From positions 1 through 42,006 of IMG/VR virus record IMGVR_UViG_3300027749_000206: a DNA stretch of 42,006 nucleotides. One strand, given 5' to 3'. The DNA is from a virus. A program made the translations under genes and the position numbers. This document shows, in pieces, positions 5,799-13,651 of the stretch (positions are counted from its first letter, which is position 1; the number at the start of each line of letters is the position of its first letter). Under the pieces are notes generated by a model, which was not told the DNA's origin, did not search any database, and was given only the letters and a program-made list of their open reading frames with translations.

Positions 5799-6221
5799 AT
5801 GTCTTATCGTAAACAGGGATTTAATATGAGTAGCAATAGGTATAAAAGACTTTTAAATACTAAAGCATGGAGGATATTTGCTGATATTGTAAAGAAAAGA
5901 GATGATTATAAGTGTGTTAGATGTGGTAGTGATAAAAATTTACAAGCTCATCACAAAATATATTATGATTTTAAAATGCCTTGGGAATATAATATAGACT
6001 TTCTTGAAACACTATGTTCTTTATGTCATTTATCAGCACATAGCGAAAAAACAATTAAAGAATTTGAAGTAGATAAAATTACTTTTAAAAAAATGAGAAG
6101 AGAAAACAGAGAAATTAGTAGGTTAAAAAATATAAAACCACCAAAAAATAGAACTTCTGATGAGATATATAAAGATATGTTTGGTGAGTCTAATCACCCA
6201 GAAAATGATGTTCCTTGGTAG
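5799..6221 (+). CDS. HNH homing-type endonuclease, 140 aa
   Basis: A conventional HNH nuclease: CVRCG (two Cys for structural zinc), then AHHKIYY (catalytic HH), then CSLCH with the second CxxC and the last His. It has an N-terminal basic helix (KRLLNTKAWRIFADIVKKRDDYK) and a Lys-rich C-terminal half that may bind DNA. The size fits phage free-standing or intron-borne HNH enzymes, and it is too small for IscB. It may start at ATG 5799 or at the internal ATG nine codons later. It follows a structured RNA directly, and its codons look more AT-rich than its neighbours, both pointing to a mobile unit. The C-terminus ends ENDVPW, an acidic-aromatic tip. Confidence 0.85.
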   Translation: MSYRKQGFNMSSNRYKRLLNTKAWRIFADIVKKRDDYKCVRCGSDKNLQAHHKIYYDFKMPWEYNIDFLETLCSLCHLSAHSEKTIKEFEVDKITFKKMRRENREISRLKNIKPPKNRTSDEIYKDMFGESNHPENDVPW

Positions 6222-6263
6222 TATTATTATATAAAATATTTTTTAAACACTTAAACAACAATT

Positions 6264-6599
6264 ATGAAACAAGAAAAGAAAGCTGATAAAGTAATCAGCA
6301 AAAAGGCTACGCCAAAGAAAGATGTAAAAAAGAAAGTAAAAAAAGAAGAGCCTGTCGCAATGACTGGTAGGTATGGTAGGGAAAGAGTTAAGAAAACAAG
6401 AGTACCTATAGAATGGTCTTACGGTGAGTGGGTTGAGCTTAATGGAACTCCTTGGACTAATGAAGTAGATAAAGCTTCTACAACGTTACCAGAGTTTAAG
6501 AAGGTTCCTGTCAGAAAGGTTTACTTAGGTATCAGCTGGACTTACTTTAAGTTATTTATTAAATCATTATTTAAAAAAGATACTAATGGCGATTTTTGA
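6264..6599 (+). CDS. Hypothetical protein with Lys-rich N-terminus, 111 aa
   Basis: The first ~45 residues are strongly basic (KKATPKKDVKKKVKKEE), like a nucleic-acid-binding or low-complexity tail. They are followed by a folded-looking segment with several Trp residues (IEWSYGEWVELNGTPWTNE) and a C-terminal hydrophobic-basic helix (YFKLFIKSLFKK). It overlaps the next gene by 14 bases. No family was recognised; DNA binding is inferred from charge only. Confidence 0.6.
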   Translation: MKQEKKADKVISKKATPKKDVKKKVKKEEPVAMTGRYGRERVKKTRVPIEWSYGEWVELNGTPWTNEVDKASTTLPEFKKVPVRKVYLGISWTYFKLFIKSLFKKDTNGDF

Positions 6600-6981
6600 T
6601 GATAAAGACCTTGAAGCTAAGTTTATAAGAGCTAAAGATATGCACGAAGAGTTTAGAAAAGTAATATCAGCAAAGGTTGACTTTACTAATCCAATGGAAG
6701 TACTTAAGCAACTTGGGGAGCTTAATAACGTAGCGTCAATGGGAGCTGAATGTGAGGCAATGTTTGAGTTCCTTAATGACAAGCATGCCATGAAGAAGCT
6801 GAGTGTAATGGATATGGATTCAAGAGGTGCTATGGAGAAGAAGATTATATTATCAGCTGAACTTGGTAGTACATCATTTTGGCTTACTCTAATACGTTTG
6901 CTGATAAAGGAAAGCCATTACTCCTCAGATAGGTTGAGGTCTGCTTTAAGCTATTTGAAGCAAGAAATAAATGGCTTATAA
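6586..6981 (+). CDS. Hypothetical helical protein, 131 aa
   Basis: The start lies inside the preceding gene (14-base overlap, different frame), which suggests coupled translation. The product is almost entirely helical (FDDKDLEAKFIRAKDMHEEF, MEVLKQLGELNNV, DRLRSALSYLKQEIN). It has no membrane segment, Cys cluster or catalytic motif. This is a neighbourhood of small genes preceding the terminase. Not recognised. Confidence 0.65.
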   Translation: MAIFDDKDLEAKFIRAKDMHEEFRKVISAKVDFTNPMEVLKQLGELNNVASMGAECEAMFEFLNDKHAMKKLSVMDMDSRGAMEKKIILSAELGSTSFWLTLIRLLIKESHYSSDRLRSALSYLKQEINGL

Positions 6982-7012
6982 ACAATAATTTGTAACTTAG
7001 TGAGGGTAAATT

Positions 7013-7117
7013 ATGAAAAAAGATGTAACATATTGGACAAAAAAAGAGAGTACTATATACGTTATAGTAATGTCTATTATATTAATATCTCTTTTATTTA
7101 TTATTTTATTTCCCTAA
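7013..7117 (+). CDS. Small single-pass membrane protein, 34 aa
   Basis: ATG 7013 to TAA 7115-7117. The N-terminal 14 residues are polar and basic (MKKDVTYWTKKEST), followed by a long hydrophobic helix (IYVIVMSIILISLLFIILF) running to the C-terminus. That is a plausible tail-anchored inner-membrane peptide. It is supported by position in a gap between coupled genes and by composition; there is no homology call. Confidence 0.5.
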   Translation: MKKDVTYWTKKESTIYVIVMSIILISLLFIILFP

Positions 7118-7127
7118 AAACTAAGTT

Positions 7128-7391
7128 ATGGCAAAGGTTAGACTAAAAAGCGGTTACAAGACAGCAGCTTGGCAAAGAAAAGAAGGTAAGAATCCGGAAG
7201 GTGGATTAAACGCTAAAGGAAGAGCCGCTTATAATAAGCAAACTGGCGGTAATCTAAAAGCTCCACAACCAGAAGGAGGACCCAGAAAGAAATCTTTTTG
7301 CGCTCGGATGGGTGGCGTAAAAGGTCCTATGAAAAAACCAAACGGAGAGCCTACGAGAAAAGCGTTGGCTCTTAAAAAATGGAAATGTTAA
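7128..7391 (+). CDS. Small basic protein, DUF6321-like, 87 aa
   Basis: The product is rich in Lys, Gly, Arg and Pro, with the segments AWQRKEGKNPEGGLNAKGRA, PQPEGGPRKKSFCARMGG and a C-terminal KKWKC. This pattern is one I associate with DUF6321 proteins widespread in environmental phages. The basic composition suggests nucleic-acid binding; the biochemical role is not known to me. It lies in the small-gene run leading to the terminase. Family recognition is moderate, from pattern memory. Confidence 0.65.
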   Translation: MAKVRLKSGYKTAAWQRKEGKNPEGGLNAKGRAAYNKQTGGNLKAPQPEGGPRKKSFCARMGGVKGPMKKPNGEPTRKALALKKWKC

Positions 7392-7417
7392 TTATTAATA
7401 AAACAAAAACAACAATC

Positions 7418-7720
7418 ATGGCACAAGAAAAGAAAATTTTCTGCGGAAGCGGAAAGAAAAAGTCAGACACATGGATTCAAATCAGCATCAATCCAGAGAA
7501 GTTCGGTCAGTACATTAAAGAGTATAACGGTAATAAGTACCTAAAGCTTAACGTAAATCTACTTAATGAGCCGGATAAATACGGTAAGGATGTACAAGTA
7601 ACTATTGATACTTGGGAACCTAAGCAAGGTTACAATGGTGCTGAACCAAAGAATGACTGGAAAACTCCAAGCACAGCAACAAAAGCAGTGTACGAAGATA
7701 ACGGAGACTTACCATTCTAA
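7418..7720 (+). CDS. SSB-like single-stranded DNA-binding protein candidate, 100 aa
   Basis: ATG 7418 (MAQEKKIFCG) is preferred over the ATG at 7379, which lies inside the end of the preceding gene; the AT-rich leader just before 7418 is typical here. The core is beta-rich (DTWIQISINPEKFGQYIKEY, KYLKLNVNLLNEP, KDVQVTIDTWEP), consistent with a small OB-fold. A flexible stretch leads to an acidic tip, YEDNGDLPF, resembling the DDDIPF tip of bacterial SSB that recruits replication and repair partners. It sits between replication-type genes and a nuclease. The function is inferred from architecture, without a family match. Confidence 0.5.
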   Translation: MAQEKKIFCGSGKKKSDTWIQISINPEKFGQYIKEYNGNKYLKLNVNLLNEPDKYGKDVQVTIDTWEPKQGYNGAEPKNDWKTPSTATKAVYEDNGDLPF

Positions 7721-7721
7721 T

Positions 7722-8075
7722 ATGAAGTACAGCAGTTCGTTTACTTACGACTTACATTTAGGTGAGTATGCTGAAGATTGGGCTAAAGACTTATTTGATG
7801 GAAGTAAAAAAGTTGAAGTAAAGTCTGACTCAATGGCTCATAGAACCGGAAATATATTCGTAGAAGTTTATTCAAGAGGAAAGCAGAGTGGTATTTCTAC
7901 CACTACTGCTGACTTTTGGATATATAAGATTGAGAATAATGACTCGGCAATAATAATACCTACAAATAGACTTAAGTCACTTGTTAAGAAGTATTATAAC
8001 GGTAACTTTACAAAAGGCGGAGATGACAATACTTCACTTGGGGTACTCATACCTATCAGCGAAATATTCAAATAG
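7722..8075 (+). CDS. PD-(D/E)XK-type nuclease candidate, 117 aa
   Basis: The start is ATG 7722, two bases after the SSB-like gene stop; a longer frame from a TTG at 7605 would overlap that gene. The motifs GEYAEDWAKDLFDG (E15, D26), VEVKSD (E32, K34) and NIFVEV (E48), followed by SRGKQSGIS, fit a compact PD-(D/E)XK core such as phage endodeoxyribonucleases and junction resolvases. It would cut branched or mismatched DNA with Mg2+, plausibly to clear replication intermediates before packaging by the terminase encoded next. It ends one base before the terminase start. The exact substrate is unknown. Confidence 0.65.
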   Translation: MKYSSSFTYDLHLGEYAEDWAKDLFDGSKKVEVKSDSMAHRTGNIFVEVYSRGKQSGISTTTADFWIYKIENNDSAIIIPTNRLKSLVKKYYNGNFTKGGDDNTSLGVLIPISEIFK

Positions 8076-8076
8076 C

Positions 8077-10041
8077 ATGATTGAAATAATTTATGGTATA
8101 GAATGCCACACCCCAAATCCTCCTCCTTCAAAAGAAGTTGATGGGTATGGCACACCAAAAAATAATCAGCTATTCAATCGTATTGAAATACCGGAATCTT
8201 TTTACGAAATAGAACACGATGAAGATGACCTTCCAATGTATGATGAGCAACAAATAGTTTTTATACGTAGAGAATGGGATAGGATTAAAAACGGGTATTG
8301 GTTCTTTAACAAAGGTAATCCAACATTTATTACTGGAGACTATTATTTTTATTTAAACTATTGGCTACTTGAATCTGGAGGTTATCCGGAGTACAGAGAT
8401 GCTGATAGAAGATGGTTTTTATTCTATCAAGAGTGTTCTAATGATGAAGATATACTTGGAGTAATAAGGGTAAAGAAAAGAAGGGAAGGTGCTACGTCTC
8501 AAGCGTCATGCATTATAACGAAGGCTGCGTCAGTTGCAGAAAATACTCGTTGCGGTATTATCAGTAAGACTGGTAAGGATGCTGAAGATTTATTTCAGAA
8601 CATGGTAGTGTATGGATTTAGGGCTATGCCTTCATTCCTTCAGCCAAGAACTGATGGTACGGAAGACCCTAAAAAGAAGCTCGTATTTGTAAAACCTTCA
8701 AAGAAAAAGAAATCATCAAAAGGATTGTTCAATAGAAGAGAAGGTCTTAACTCATTTATAGAATGGCGTAATACTGCGCTGAACTCTTTTGACTCTGGAA
8801 GATGGTCAAGGCTATTGATTGATGAAAGCTCTAAATGGGATAGCTCTATTCCTATACAAGAATATTGGAACATTGCAAAGAAGACGCTGACCGAAGGAGC
8901 GAAGAAAGTTGGATTCGCTATTATGGTATCTACCGTAAATCCTCCTAACTCTGGAGGTCAAGCATTCAAAGAATTGTGGGATGACTCAGACCAATTTAGA
9001 CATGGCAATAAAACTCCTTCAAGACTTGTAAGATACTTTGCTCCTGCCTATGAAGGGTATGCAGGATTCATAGACAAGTGGGGATTCTCTAAAAGCGAAG
9101 AAGCTAAGGAGCATATCATGGAAGAGAGAGCTGCGTCAAAGCAAGACCAAGATATTAGAGATTACCCAATGAATGAAATGGAAGCATTCAAGTTTAATGA
9201 TATTGACTGCCACTTCAATCTTGATAACATAGAAAAACAAGAGAATTCTCTTAAAAATAAACCAGTACCACTCAGAAAGGGTAGGTTATATATGGATGGA
9301 GAAGACAAGGTAAAGTTTGCTGATGACTCAAGCGGTAAATGGCTTATATATAAGTTTCCTAAAGTAGAGAATAACTTCATATTAAAGAATAATGTAATGT
9401 ATCCTATGTCTTCAGCTGAGTACGGAATAGGATGCGACCCATTTAGGCACAACATAACTTCTGGAGAAGGCTCTATGGGTTCTGCTTGGGTTGGAGAAAA
9501 GCTTGACATAACTAAAGAAGAAGATACAGGACTTCCTGTAGCGCATTACTACGGCAGACCTAAGATGAAGGATTTGTTTTGGAAAGAAATGCTCATGGCT
9601 TCAATGTGGTATGGCGCTCCGGTAACGATAGAAAAAGACGCAGGCGATGACTATTATCCGTACTTTCAGAAGTATAATGACATGAAGTCTAACTGCCTAC
9701 CTATGCTTGGAAAGAAACCGGACTCCGTAATAAATCCGGACAGAAAAGCTAAGACAAACTTTTTGGATAGGGGTATAGCTTCAGCTGACGCATTTGCATT
9801 ATCAAAGCAGTTAGAGTATGGTATAAACTATGTTGAACACCACTGTCAGAAGATACACTACCCAGACCTATTGGATGAGATGAAAAGATATAGGCACGAT
9901 AACCGTACAAAGTTCGATAGTACGGTAAGCTTTCTCATTATGTTGTTGACACTTACTGGTCAGATGAAAGCTAATGCAACTGTAAAAAAGAAACAACCAC
10001 TTGTTGAGATGTATACAGCAGACCCATTCAAGTATTTATAA
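8077..10041 (+). CDS. Terminase large subunit, 654 aa
   Basis: ATG 8077 follows the nuclease stop by one base; the longer frame from TTG 7981 is rejected. The ATPase half has the Walker A-like KRREGATS (134-141) and Walker B LLIDE (246-250). The C-terminal nuclease half has acidic residues at D454 (GCDPF), E519 (VTIEKDAG) and D614 (KFDSTVS). It pumps DNA into the prohead through the portal and cuts concatemers. Length and the RREGAT-type motif match terminases of Bacteroidetes phages. No small subunit was recognised nearby. It is the last plus-strand gene and overlaps the convergent minus-strand gene by 6 bases, away from the other head genes. Confidence 0.92.
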   Translation: MIEIIYGIECHTPNPPPSKEVDGYGTPKNNQLFNRIEIPESFYEIEHDEDDLPMYDEQQIVFIRREWDRIKNGYWFFNKGNPTFITGDYYFYLNYWLLESGGYPEYRDADRRWFLFYQECSNDEDILGVIRVKKRREGATSQASCIITKAASVAENTRCGIISKTGKDAEDLFQNMVVYGFRAMPSFLQPRTDGTEDPKKKLVFVKPSKKKKSSKGLFNRREGLNSFIEWRNTALNSFDSGRWSRLLIDESSKWDSSIPIQEYWNIAKKTLTEGAKKVGFAIMVSTVNPPNSGGQAFKELWDDSDQFRHGNKTPSRLVRYFAPAYEGYAGFIDKWGFSKSEEAKEHIMEERAASKQDQDIRDYPMNEMEAFKFNDIDCHFNLDNIEKQENSLKNKPVPLRKGRLYMDGEDKVKFADDSSGKWLIYKFPKVENNFILKNNVMYPMSSAEYGIGCDPFRHNITSGEGSMGSAWVGEKLDITKEEDTGLPVAHYYGRPKMKDLFWKEMLMASMWYGAPVTIEKDAGDDYYPYFQKYNDMKSNCLPMLGKKPDSVINPDRKAKTNFLDRGIASADAFALSKQLEYGINYVEHHCQKIHYPDLLDEMKRYRHDNRTKFDSTVSFLIMLLTLTGQMKANATVKKKQPLVEMYTADPFKYL

Positions 10042-10308
10042 AGAGCCATCTTGCAAAGGAGTTGCGTTATCTTCATCAAATCTCCTATACCTTTCGTACC
10101 ATATAGTATTGCATAGTATGATACTATCTCTAACAACCTGCTCCTCCGTAAATGAAGGGTACAATGAATGAAGACATTCGTGTATTAAAATCTCAAGATG
10201 TTTTTTTGACTTAAGCCTTTCGTCAAGGAGTATGGCTCCATCGGAATCAGAAATACCCCAAGCTTTTTGTTTACCAAGTTTAGCATACTTAACTTTTAAT
10301 CTTTTCAT
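10036..10308 (-). CDS. Small zincin-like protein (HExxH), 90 aa
   Basis: HECLH at 43-47 is an HExxH zinc-peptidase motif, with further acidic residues (FTEEQ) soon after that could supply the third ligand. The N-terminal part (KAWGISDSDGAILLDERLK) is beta-rich, as in minimal zincins. It overlaps the upstream gene by 20 bases. It may be a peptidase or, like many tiny phage zincins, a metal-binding protein without proven proteolysis. It is the last gene of the minus-strand arm, and its end runs into the terminase gene. Confidence 0.65.
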   Translation of the reverse strand: MKRLKVKYAKLGKQKAWGISDSDGAILLDERLKSKKHLEILIHECLHSLYPSFTEEQVVRDSIILCNTIWYERYRRFDEDNATPLQDGSL

Positions 10309-10465
10309 CTAATTGCTTCTTTGGTTTTTCAAGTGTTCCGGTTCGTGCTTTAATCGCTACTTTCTTCCACTTATCAGCTAAAGCGTAATATGCATTAGCT
10401 ATCTCAACTGCCTTAACTTCTTGCTCATCCCTATCTAATTCGTAAAACTTATTTGAAATTGTCAT
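10289..10465 (-). CDS. Hypothetical protein, 58 aa
   Basis: ATG 10465 (MTISNKFYELD) is chosen over ATG 10507, because a TATATTTG promoter box lies at 10489-10496, inside the longer frame. The product is helical, first acidic (YELDRDEQEVKAVEI), then basic (KWKKVAIKARTGTLEKPKK). It overlaps the zincin gene by 20 bases and is probably co-transcribed with it. Not recognised. Confidence 0.55.
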   Translation of the reverse strand: MTISNKFYELDRDEQEVKAVEIANAYYALADKWKKVAIKARTGTLEKPKKQLDEKIKS

Positions 10466-10488
10466 GACTTGTGTTTTTGGAGTAAATC

Positions 10489-10496
10489 CAAATATA
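10489..10496 (-). promoter_or_regulatory. -7 promoter box TATATTTG
   Basis: On the minus strand this reads TATATTTG, 24 bp before the ATG at 10465. It decides the start of that gene and suggests a separate transcript for the last two minus-strand genes. Confidence 0.55.
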
Positions 10497-10556
10497 CGCA
10501 AAATCATAAACCTAAAAGAAGATAATTTGTTATCATCTGAATCACAATATATTACA

Positions 10557-11591
10557 TTAAAATATATGTGAAAATCTTGCTATCTGACCATAATCCTTAT
10601 GGTGAAGAAAGCATTCTATAGCTTTTGGAGCATGGACATAACCTTGTTTCATGTGCCAGCTGTCTGGTCCTGATGGACTCCTCATTGACTCTATGGTAAC
10701 ACCCATATAATCCCTTGACTTCTTGTGATGTATGTGGTGTGTATAGATGTATTTATGCTTACAAGAACTCCAGTCCGGAGACTCGTGAGCCATCAATAGT
10801 GGCAAGTCAGACTCTTTTGCTCCATCACCATGCGTAGTTCCTATTATATTGTTATGATACCTAAAGTATTTCCTGTGCATTGGGCTGATATTAAACGTAA
10901 TATTAGAAGCCTTATTAAACCAAGCTTCTATAGTCTGAGCTAAAAAAAATCCAGATGTGTAGTCGTGGTTTGACGGGTCATACTGAACGTGAACGGGAGC
11001 TATCTGCATAAGAAGTTCTATGCAGTCCGTAAGGAGCTTTTGCCCTAACTTAAAGGCATCATACCACATTAGGCTGACATCTTGGTGCGTTCCACCAGTA
11101 GTTGTATTCTTTGGATTATCAACGTGTAATATGTCGTTTCCTATAACAAATAATACTTTATCTATAGAGAATCCCTTAGACTTATTTATAAGCGATTTAA
11201 CGGCTTCTAATACCCTTTGGATGGCTATGTTATGGTTGTAATCTTCCCCTGTCTCTATTGCGCTTGCAAGCTTGTTTATATGTATGTCTGATGGGTCTAT
11301 TACAAGCAGATGGCTATCTGTTGATTTAGGGTAGGTTATCTTAGGGTACTTGGGGCTATATTTCTTAATATCCTTTAGTATATCTAATATTACGCTATCC
11401 ATTCCTACCGATGTGTTAGCTACGTTCATGCTGAACTTCTCGCTTTTGTACCAGTAGTACTTTACGTCTTCAAAGGGGATGCCACTTTCTTCGCACTCTT
11501 GTTTTAGTGCATCATGCTTCTTCTTGCTTTCTCTAAAATCCTCTATGACAGCACATTCGTCTGTTGATAATCTTAGTCTCTTGCTTGGCAT
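10557..11591 (-). CDS. Calcineurin-like metallophosphoesterase, 344 aa
   Basis: Metal-binding motifs appear in family order: DPSDIH (D102, H104), GND (151-153, followed by ILHVD), SNHD (208-210), THGDG (H255), and THHIHH (H285, H286, H288). These build the two-metal site of calcineurin-like phosphoesterases. The N-terminal ~90 residues are helical and may be a separate DNA- or protein-contact part. It could act on DNA ends or on a small phosphodiester; the sequence does not decide. It starts immediately after the upstream gene's stop and lies downstream of the lysis genes, an unusual place for a nucleic-acid enzyme. Confidence 0.8.
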   Translation of the reverse strand: MPSKRLRLSTDECAVIEDFRESKKKHDALKQECEESGIPFEDVKYYWYKSEKFSMNVANTSVGMDSVILDILKDIKKYSPKYPKITYPKSTDSHLLVIDPSDIHINKLASAIETGEDYNHNIAIQRVLEAVKSLINKSKGFSIDKVLFVIGNDILHVDNPKNTTTGGTHQDVSLMWYDAFKLGQKLLTDCIELLMQIAPVHVQYDPSNHDYTSGFFLAQTIEAWFNKASNITFNISPMHRKYFRYHNNIIGTTHGDGAKESDLPLLMAHESPDWSSCKHKYIYTHHIHHKKSRDYMGVTIESMRSPSGPDSWHMKQGYVHAPKAIECFLHHKDYGQIARFSHIF

Positions 11592-11915
11592 TTATTTGAT
11601 TTTTGTTGTGGCTTTTTTGTAGAGTTCAGTTACCTTTTTGGTAAAGCTCTTTGGTGGGGAGAAGTCTCCAATTAAAGCAATGTAGAACGCATCTATAAAA
11701 TCGTCTATATCGTTAACCATAAAAAAACCTTCAGCAGATTTGCCGCCAATAAAAATTCCATTATCAAGAACATAGCTTTCTATCTCTGATATATGTTCGA
11801 CAATCGTATTGTCATTCATTGGAAAATATCCACTATCGTATAACGAACATACCGCAATCTTGAAGTCTATCCCGTATGGAGATGATTCTATTATTTGATA
11901 TGCGGATTCTTTCAT
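11592..11915 (-). CDS. Hypothetical protein, 107 aa
   Basis: It is located between the amidase and the phosphoesterase, and its stop abuts the phosphoesterase start. The product is acidic in the middle (VEHISEIESYVLDNG, NDIDDFIDAFYIALIGD) and basic at the end (FTKKVTELYKKATTKIK). It is predicted mixed alpha/beta without signal peptide or membrane helix. No family recognised. Confidence 0.6.
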   Translation of the reverse strand: MKESAYQIIESSPYGIDFKIAVCSLYDSGYFPMNDNTIVEHISEIESYVLDNGIFIGGKSAEGFFMVNDIDDFIDAFYIALIGDFSPPKSFTKKVTELYKKATTKIK

Positions 11916-11930
11916 TCTGTAAATTTTAAA

Positions 11931-12581
11931 CTACAATGACTTTAGCATCTCAACCATTTTTGGATGAGGATATATGTCAACCTTATCTGTCCTAACTGAG
12001 TTGTGAGTATATACTCCATTGTCTCCTTTTAATGCTCTTGGGCAAATATCCCATATGTCTTCATTGTAAGTCAAGTCAATCTTGTACTTTCCTTTCCACA
12101 ACAAAAGCAAGTCTTTAACAGAAGCTATTTGGGCATCTGTATAATTATGAAAATACTTATATCCCTTAAATGGTTTATCTAAAGTGCATACATCTTCTTT
12201 TGCTACTTCCCTATTTACATAATTGTAAAACTTGCCATCTTTTACAGTAAGCTGACCCCAATTACAAATCTCAATAGCAACAGATATCCTATCTAAAGAC
12301 TTATACGGGATGCCATGCTTTTGAAATGTACTTTCTTTGAGACCAAGATGGAATGCAAAATACTTTGAGCTGAATCCTTGAATAATTTGACCATCAATGC
12401 AATTAGCTCCTTTACCAGATATAACAACACAGGTAGCTACACGTTCAGCGTTAGATTCCCATCCTTTAAAAGTTTGTTCACCAGAAGCGTTTCCTGCTGT
12501 ATGGTGTAAAAATATTTGTGACTTAGGGTGTTCTTCAGCTATATACTGGTTTGTCGGGAAGTCTATTTGCTTAATGTTCAT
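11931..12581 (-). CDS. N-acetylmuramoyl-L-alanine amidase endolysin (Amidase_2), 216 aa
   Basis: Amidase_2/PGRP-type fold: LHHTAG (H26, H27), FHLG (H78), VAIEICNWG (E104, N107) and the C-terminal H193...K200-x-D202 set, where the zinc ligands and catalytic Lys of this family lie. It cleaves the bond between N-acetylmuramic acid and the stem peptide to open the cell wall at lysis. It has no signal peptide, so it would need the holin encoded just upstream (12586-12777). The order XhlA-like protein, spanin candidate, holin, amidase makes a compact lysis cassette. No separate wall-binding domain is seen. Confidence 0.85.
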   Translation of the reverse strand: MNIKQIDFPTNQYIAEEHPKSQIFLHHTAGNASGEQTFKGWESNAERVATCVVISGKGANCIDGQIIQGFSSKYFAFHLGLKESTFQKHGIPYKSLDRISVAIEICNWGQLTVKDGKFYNYVNREVAKEDVCTLDKPFKGYKYFHNYTDAQIASVKDLLLLWKGKYKIDLTYNEDIWDICPRALKGDNGVYTHNSVRTDKVDIYPHPKMVEMLKSL

Positions 12582-12585
12582 ATGA

Positions 12586-12777
12586 TTATTTTTTAAATAT
12601 CTTCTCTATGGATGTTAAAGATAAACAAGCTCCAGCAGTTGCAGATATTGAAACTATTAATGTTTCTGGTGGAGGTACTTTCAAGAATATACTTCCACAT
12701 AATGACAATATGCACAATAACCCACATAGTCTTTTCATGCTTAACCTACCACTATCTTCTGTAAAAAATTCTTTCAT
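12586..12777 (-). CDS. Holin, 63 aa, two membrane segments
   Basis: The product has a polar N-terminus, then two hydrophobic segments (LCGLLCILSLCGSIFL and ETLIVSISATAGACLSL) separated by a Pro turn (KVPPPE), and a basic end (EKIFKK). This is the usual plan of a small two-helix phage holin. It lies four bases upstream of the amidase gene and two bases downstream of the spanin candidate. It would form the inner-membrane lesion that releases the amidase. Confidence 0.75.
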   Translation of the reverse strand: MKEFFTEDSGRLSMKRLCGLLCILSLCGSIFLKVPPPETLIVSISATAGACLSLTSIEKIFKK

Positions 12778-12779
12778 AA

Positions 12780-13364
12780 TTATAGCTTTATAAGTAAGTT
12801 CCCTTTTATAGAAACGCCACCATTTATATTATTGCTTAATCCTAATCCATATATTCTTCTCTTTGGAGTTTCCATAAAGAAACCAAATCCAACATCAGTC
12901 AATTTACCATTAAATCCAACACCGGCAGAAGGACCCCAGAAATAAGAGCGCTTAAATGCTTTTGTAATATACTCAGTATTTGTGATATACCTTTCTTTAA
13001 TATTCGCTACGTAGTACCTTGACTTAATGTTGTTCTCGCTGATGGTGTCGGTAATAAATATATTACTATCATCAATCTTTAGCGTGTCCTTGTAAACGTT
13101 TTGTGCGTAGTAATTTTCCTCAATAGAGTCAATCGCTGCACTATCTAAATATGGTACTTTTACGTATATTACCGTATCTATACGTATATATTTACCCTTG
13201 ATATACTTAGTTTTTGTAGTTGATACGTACTGAGTATCCATTACTGTACGGATAGAATCACGTATTTGTACGCTATCTGAAGTGTTTTTACCACATCCCT
13301 TAAAATAAAAAACAGCAGTTATTCCTAAAAAAAAGGAAAAAATGCTGACGCCCAGTGTTTTCAT
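12780..13364 (-). CDS. Membrane-anchored spanin-like protein, 194 aa
   Basis: A single N-terminal membrane anchor (VSIFSFFLGITAVFYFKGCG) is followed by a long periplasmic part with many Tyr, Thr and Ile in short repeated strand patterns (YVSTTKTKYIKGKYIRIDTV, KERYITNTEYITK). The C-terminal ~50 residues are Gly-rich and beta-barrel-like (WGPSAGVGFNGK...GFGFFMET). It is encoded inside the lysis cassette. By position and topology it could span the periplasm like a unimolecular spanin and fuse the membranes; the sequence alone cannot prove this. Confidence 0.55.
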   Translation of the reverse strand: MKTLGVSIFSFFLGITAVFYFKGCGKNTSDSVQIRDSIRTVMDTQYVSTTKTKYIKGKYIRIDTVIYVKVPYLDSAAIDSIEENYYAQNVYKDTLKIDDSNIFITDTISENNIKSRYYVANIKERYITNTEYITKAFKRSYFWGPSAGVGFNGKLTDVGFGFFMETPKRRIYGLGLSNNINGGVSIKGNLLIKL

Positions 13365-13369
13365 TATTG

Positions 13370-13651
13370 TTATTTTTTTATATCAATATACAACTTTAAA
13401 AAGAATTGGATTATTAATCCAAGACCCACTATCGCTGATACAGAATATAATATTCTTTTCTTAAAATCTTTTAATTCTTGAACTTCTTTTTCAAACTTTT
13501 CAAGCCTTGCAACAAGACCATCTGACTTAACAAGAGGATTACCAACTAAAGCGTCTACAACGGTTGACAGTTTGCTATCTATCTCATCAAGCTTAACTTC
13601 CATTTCGTTTAGCCTGTCTTCCATCTTATCAAATTTTAATTGGTAATCCAT
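13370..13651 (-). CDS. XhlA-like coiled-coil membrane protein, 93 aa
   Basis: Residues 1-70 form heptad-type coiled coil (FDKMEDRLNEMEVKLDEIDS, RLEKFEKEVQELKDFK), then one C-terminal membrane helix (ILYSVSAIVGLGLIIQFFL) and a short basic end. This matches the plan of hemolysin XhlA-type proteins that accompany holins. It lies at the head of the lysis cassette, five bases upstream of the spanin candidate. It probably assists holin assembly. Confidence 0.65.
   Translation of the reverse strand: MDYQLKFDKMEDRLNEMEVKLDEIDSKLSTVVDALVGNPLVKSDGLVARLEKFEKEVQELKDFKKRILYSVSAIVGLGLIIQFFLKLYIDIKK

Noticed and set aside
5427-5800. tRNA or tmRNA gene in the non-coding stretch
   Set aside because: No cloverleaf with T-loop GTTCRA and CCA-type acceptor could be drawn.
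7605-7721. TTG-start extension of the PD-(D/E)XK nuclease gene
   Set aside because: It would overlap the SSB-like gene throughout, and its residues look like out-of-frame sequence; ATG 7722 is well placed.
7981-8076. TTG-start extension of the terminase gene
   Set aside because: It overlaps the nuclease gene in another frame; ATG 8077 follows the nuclease stop by one base.
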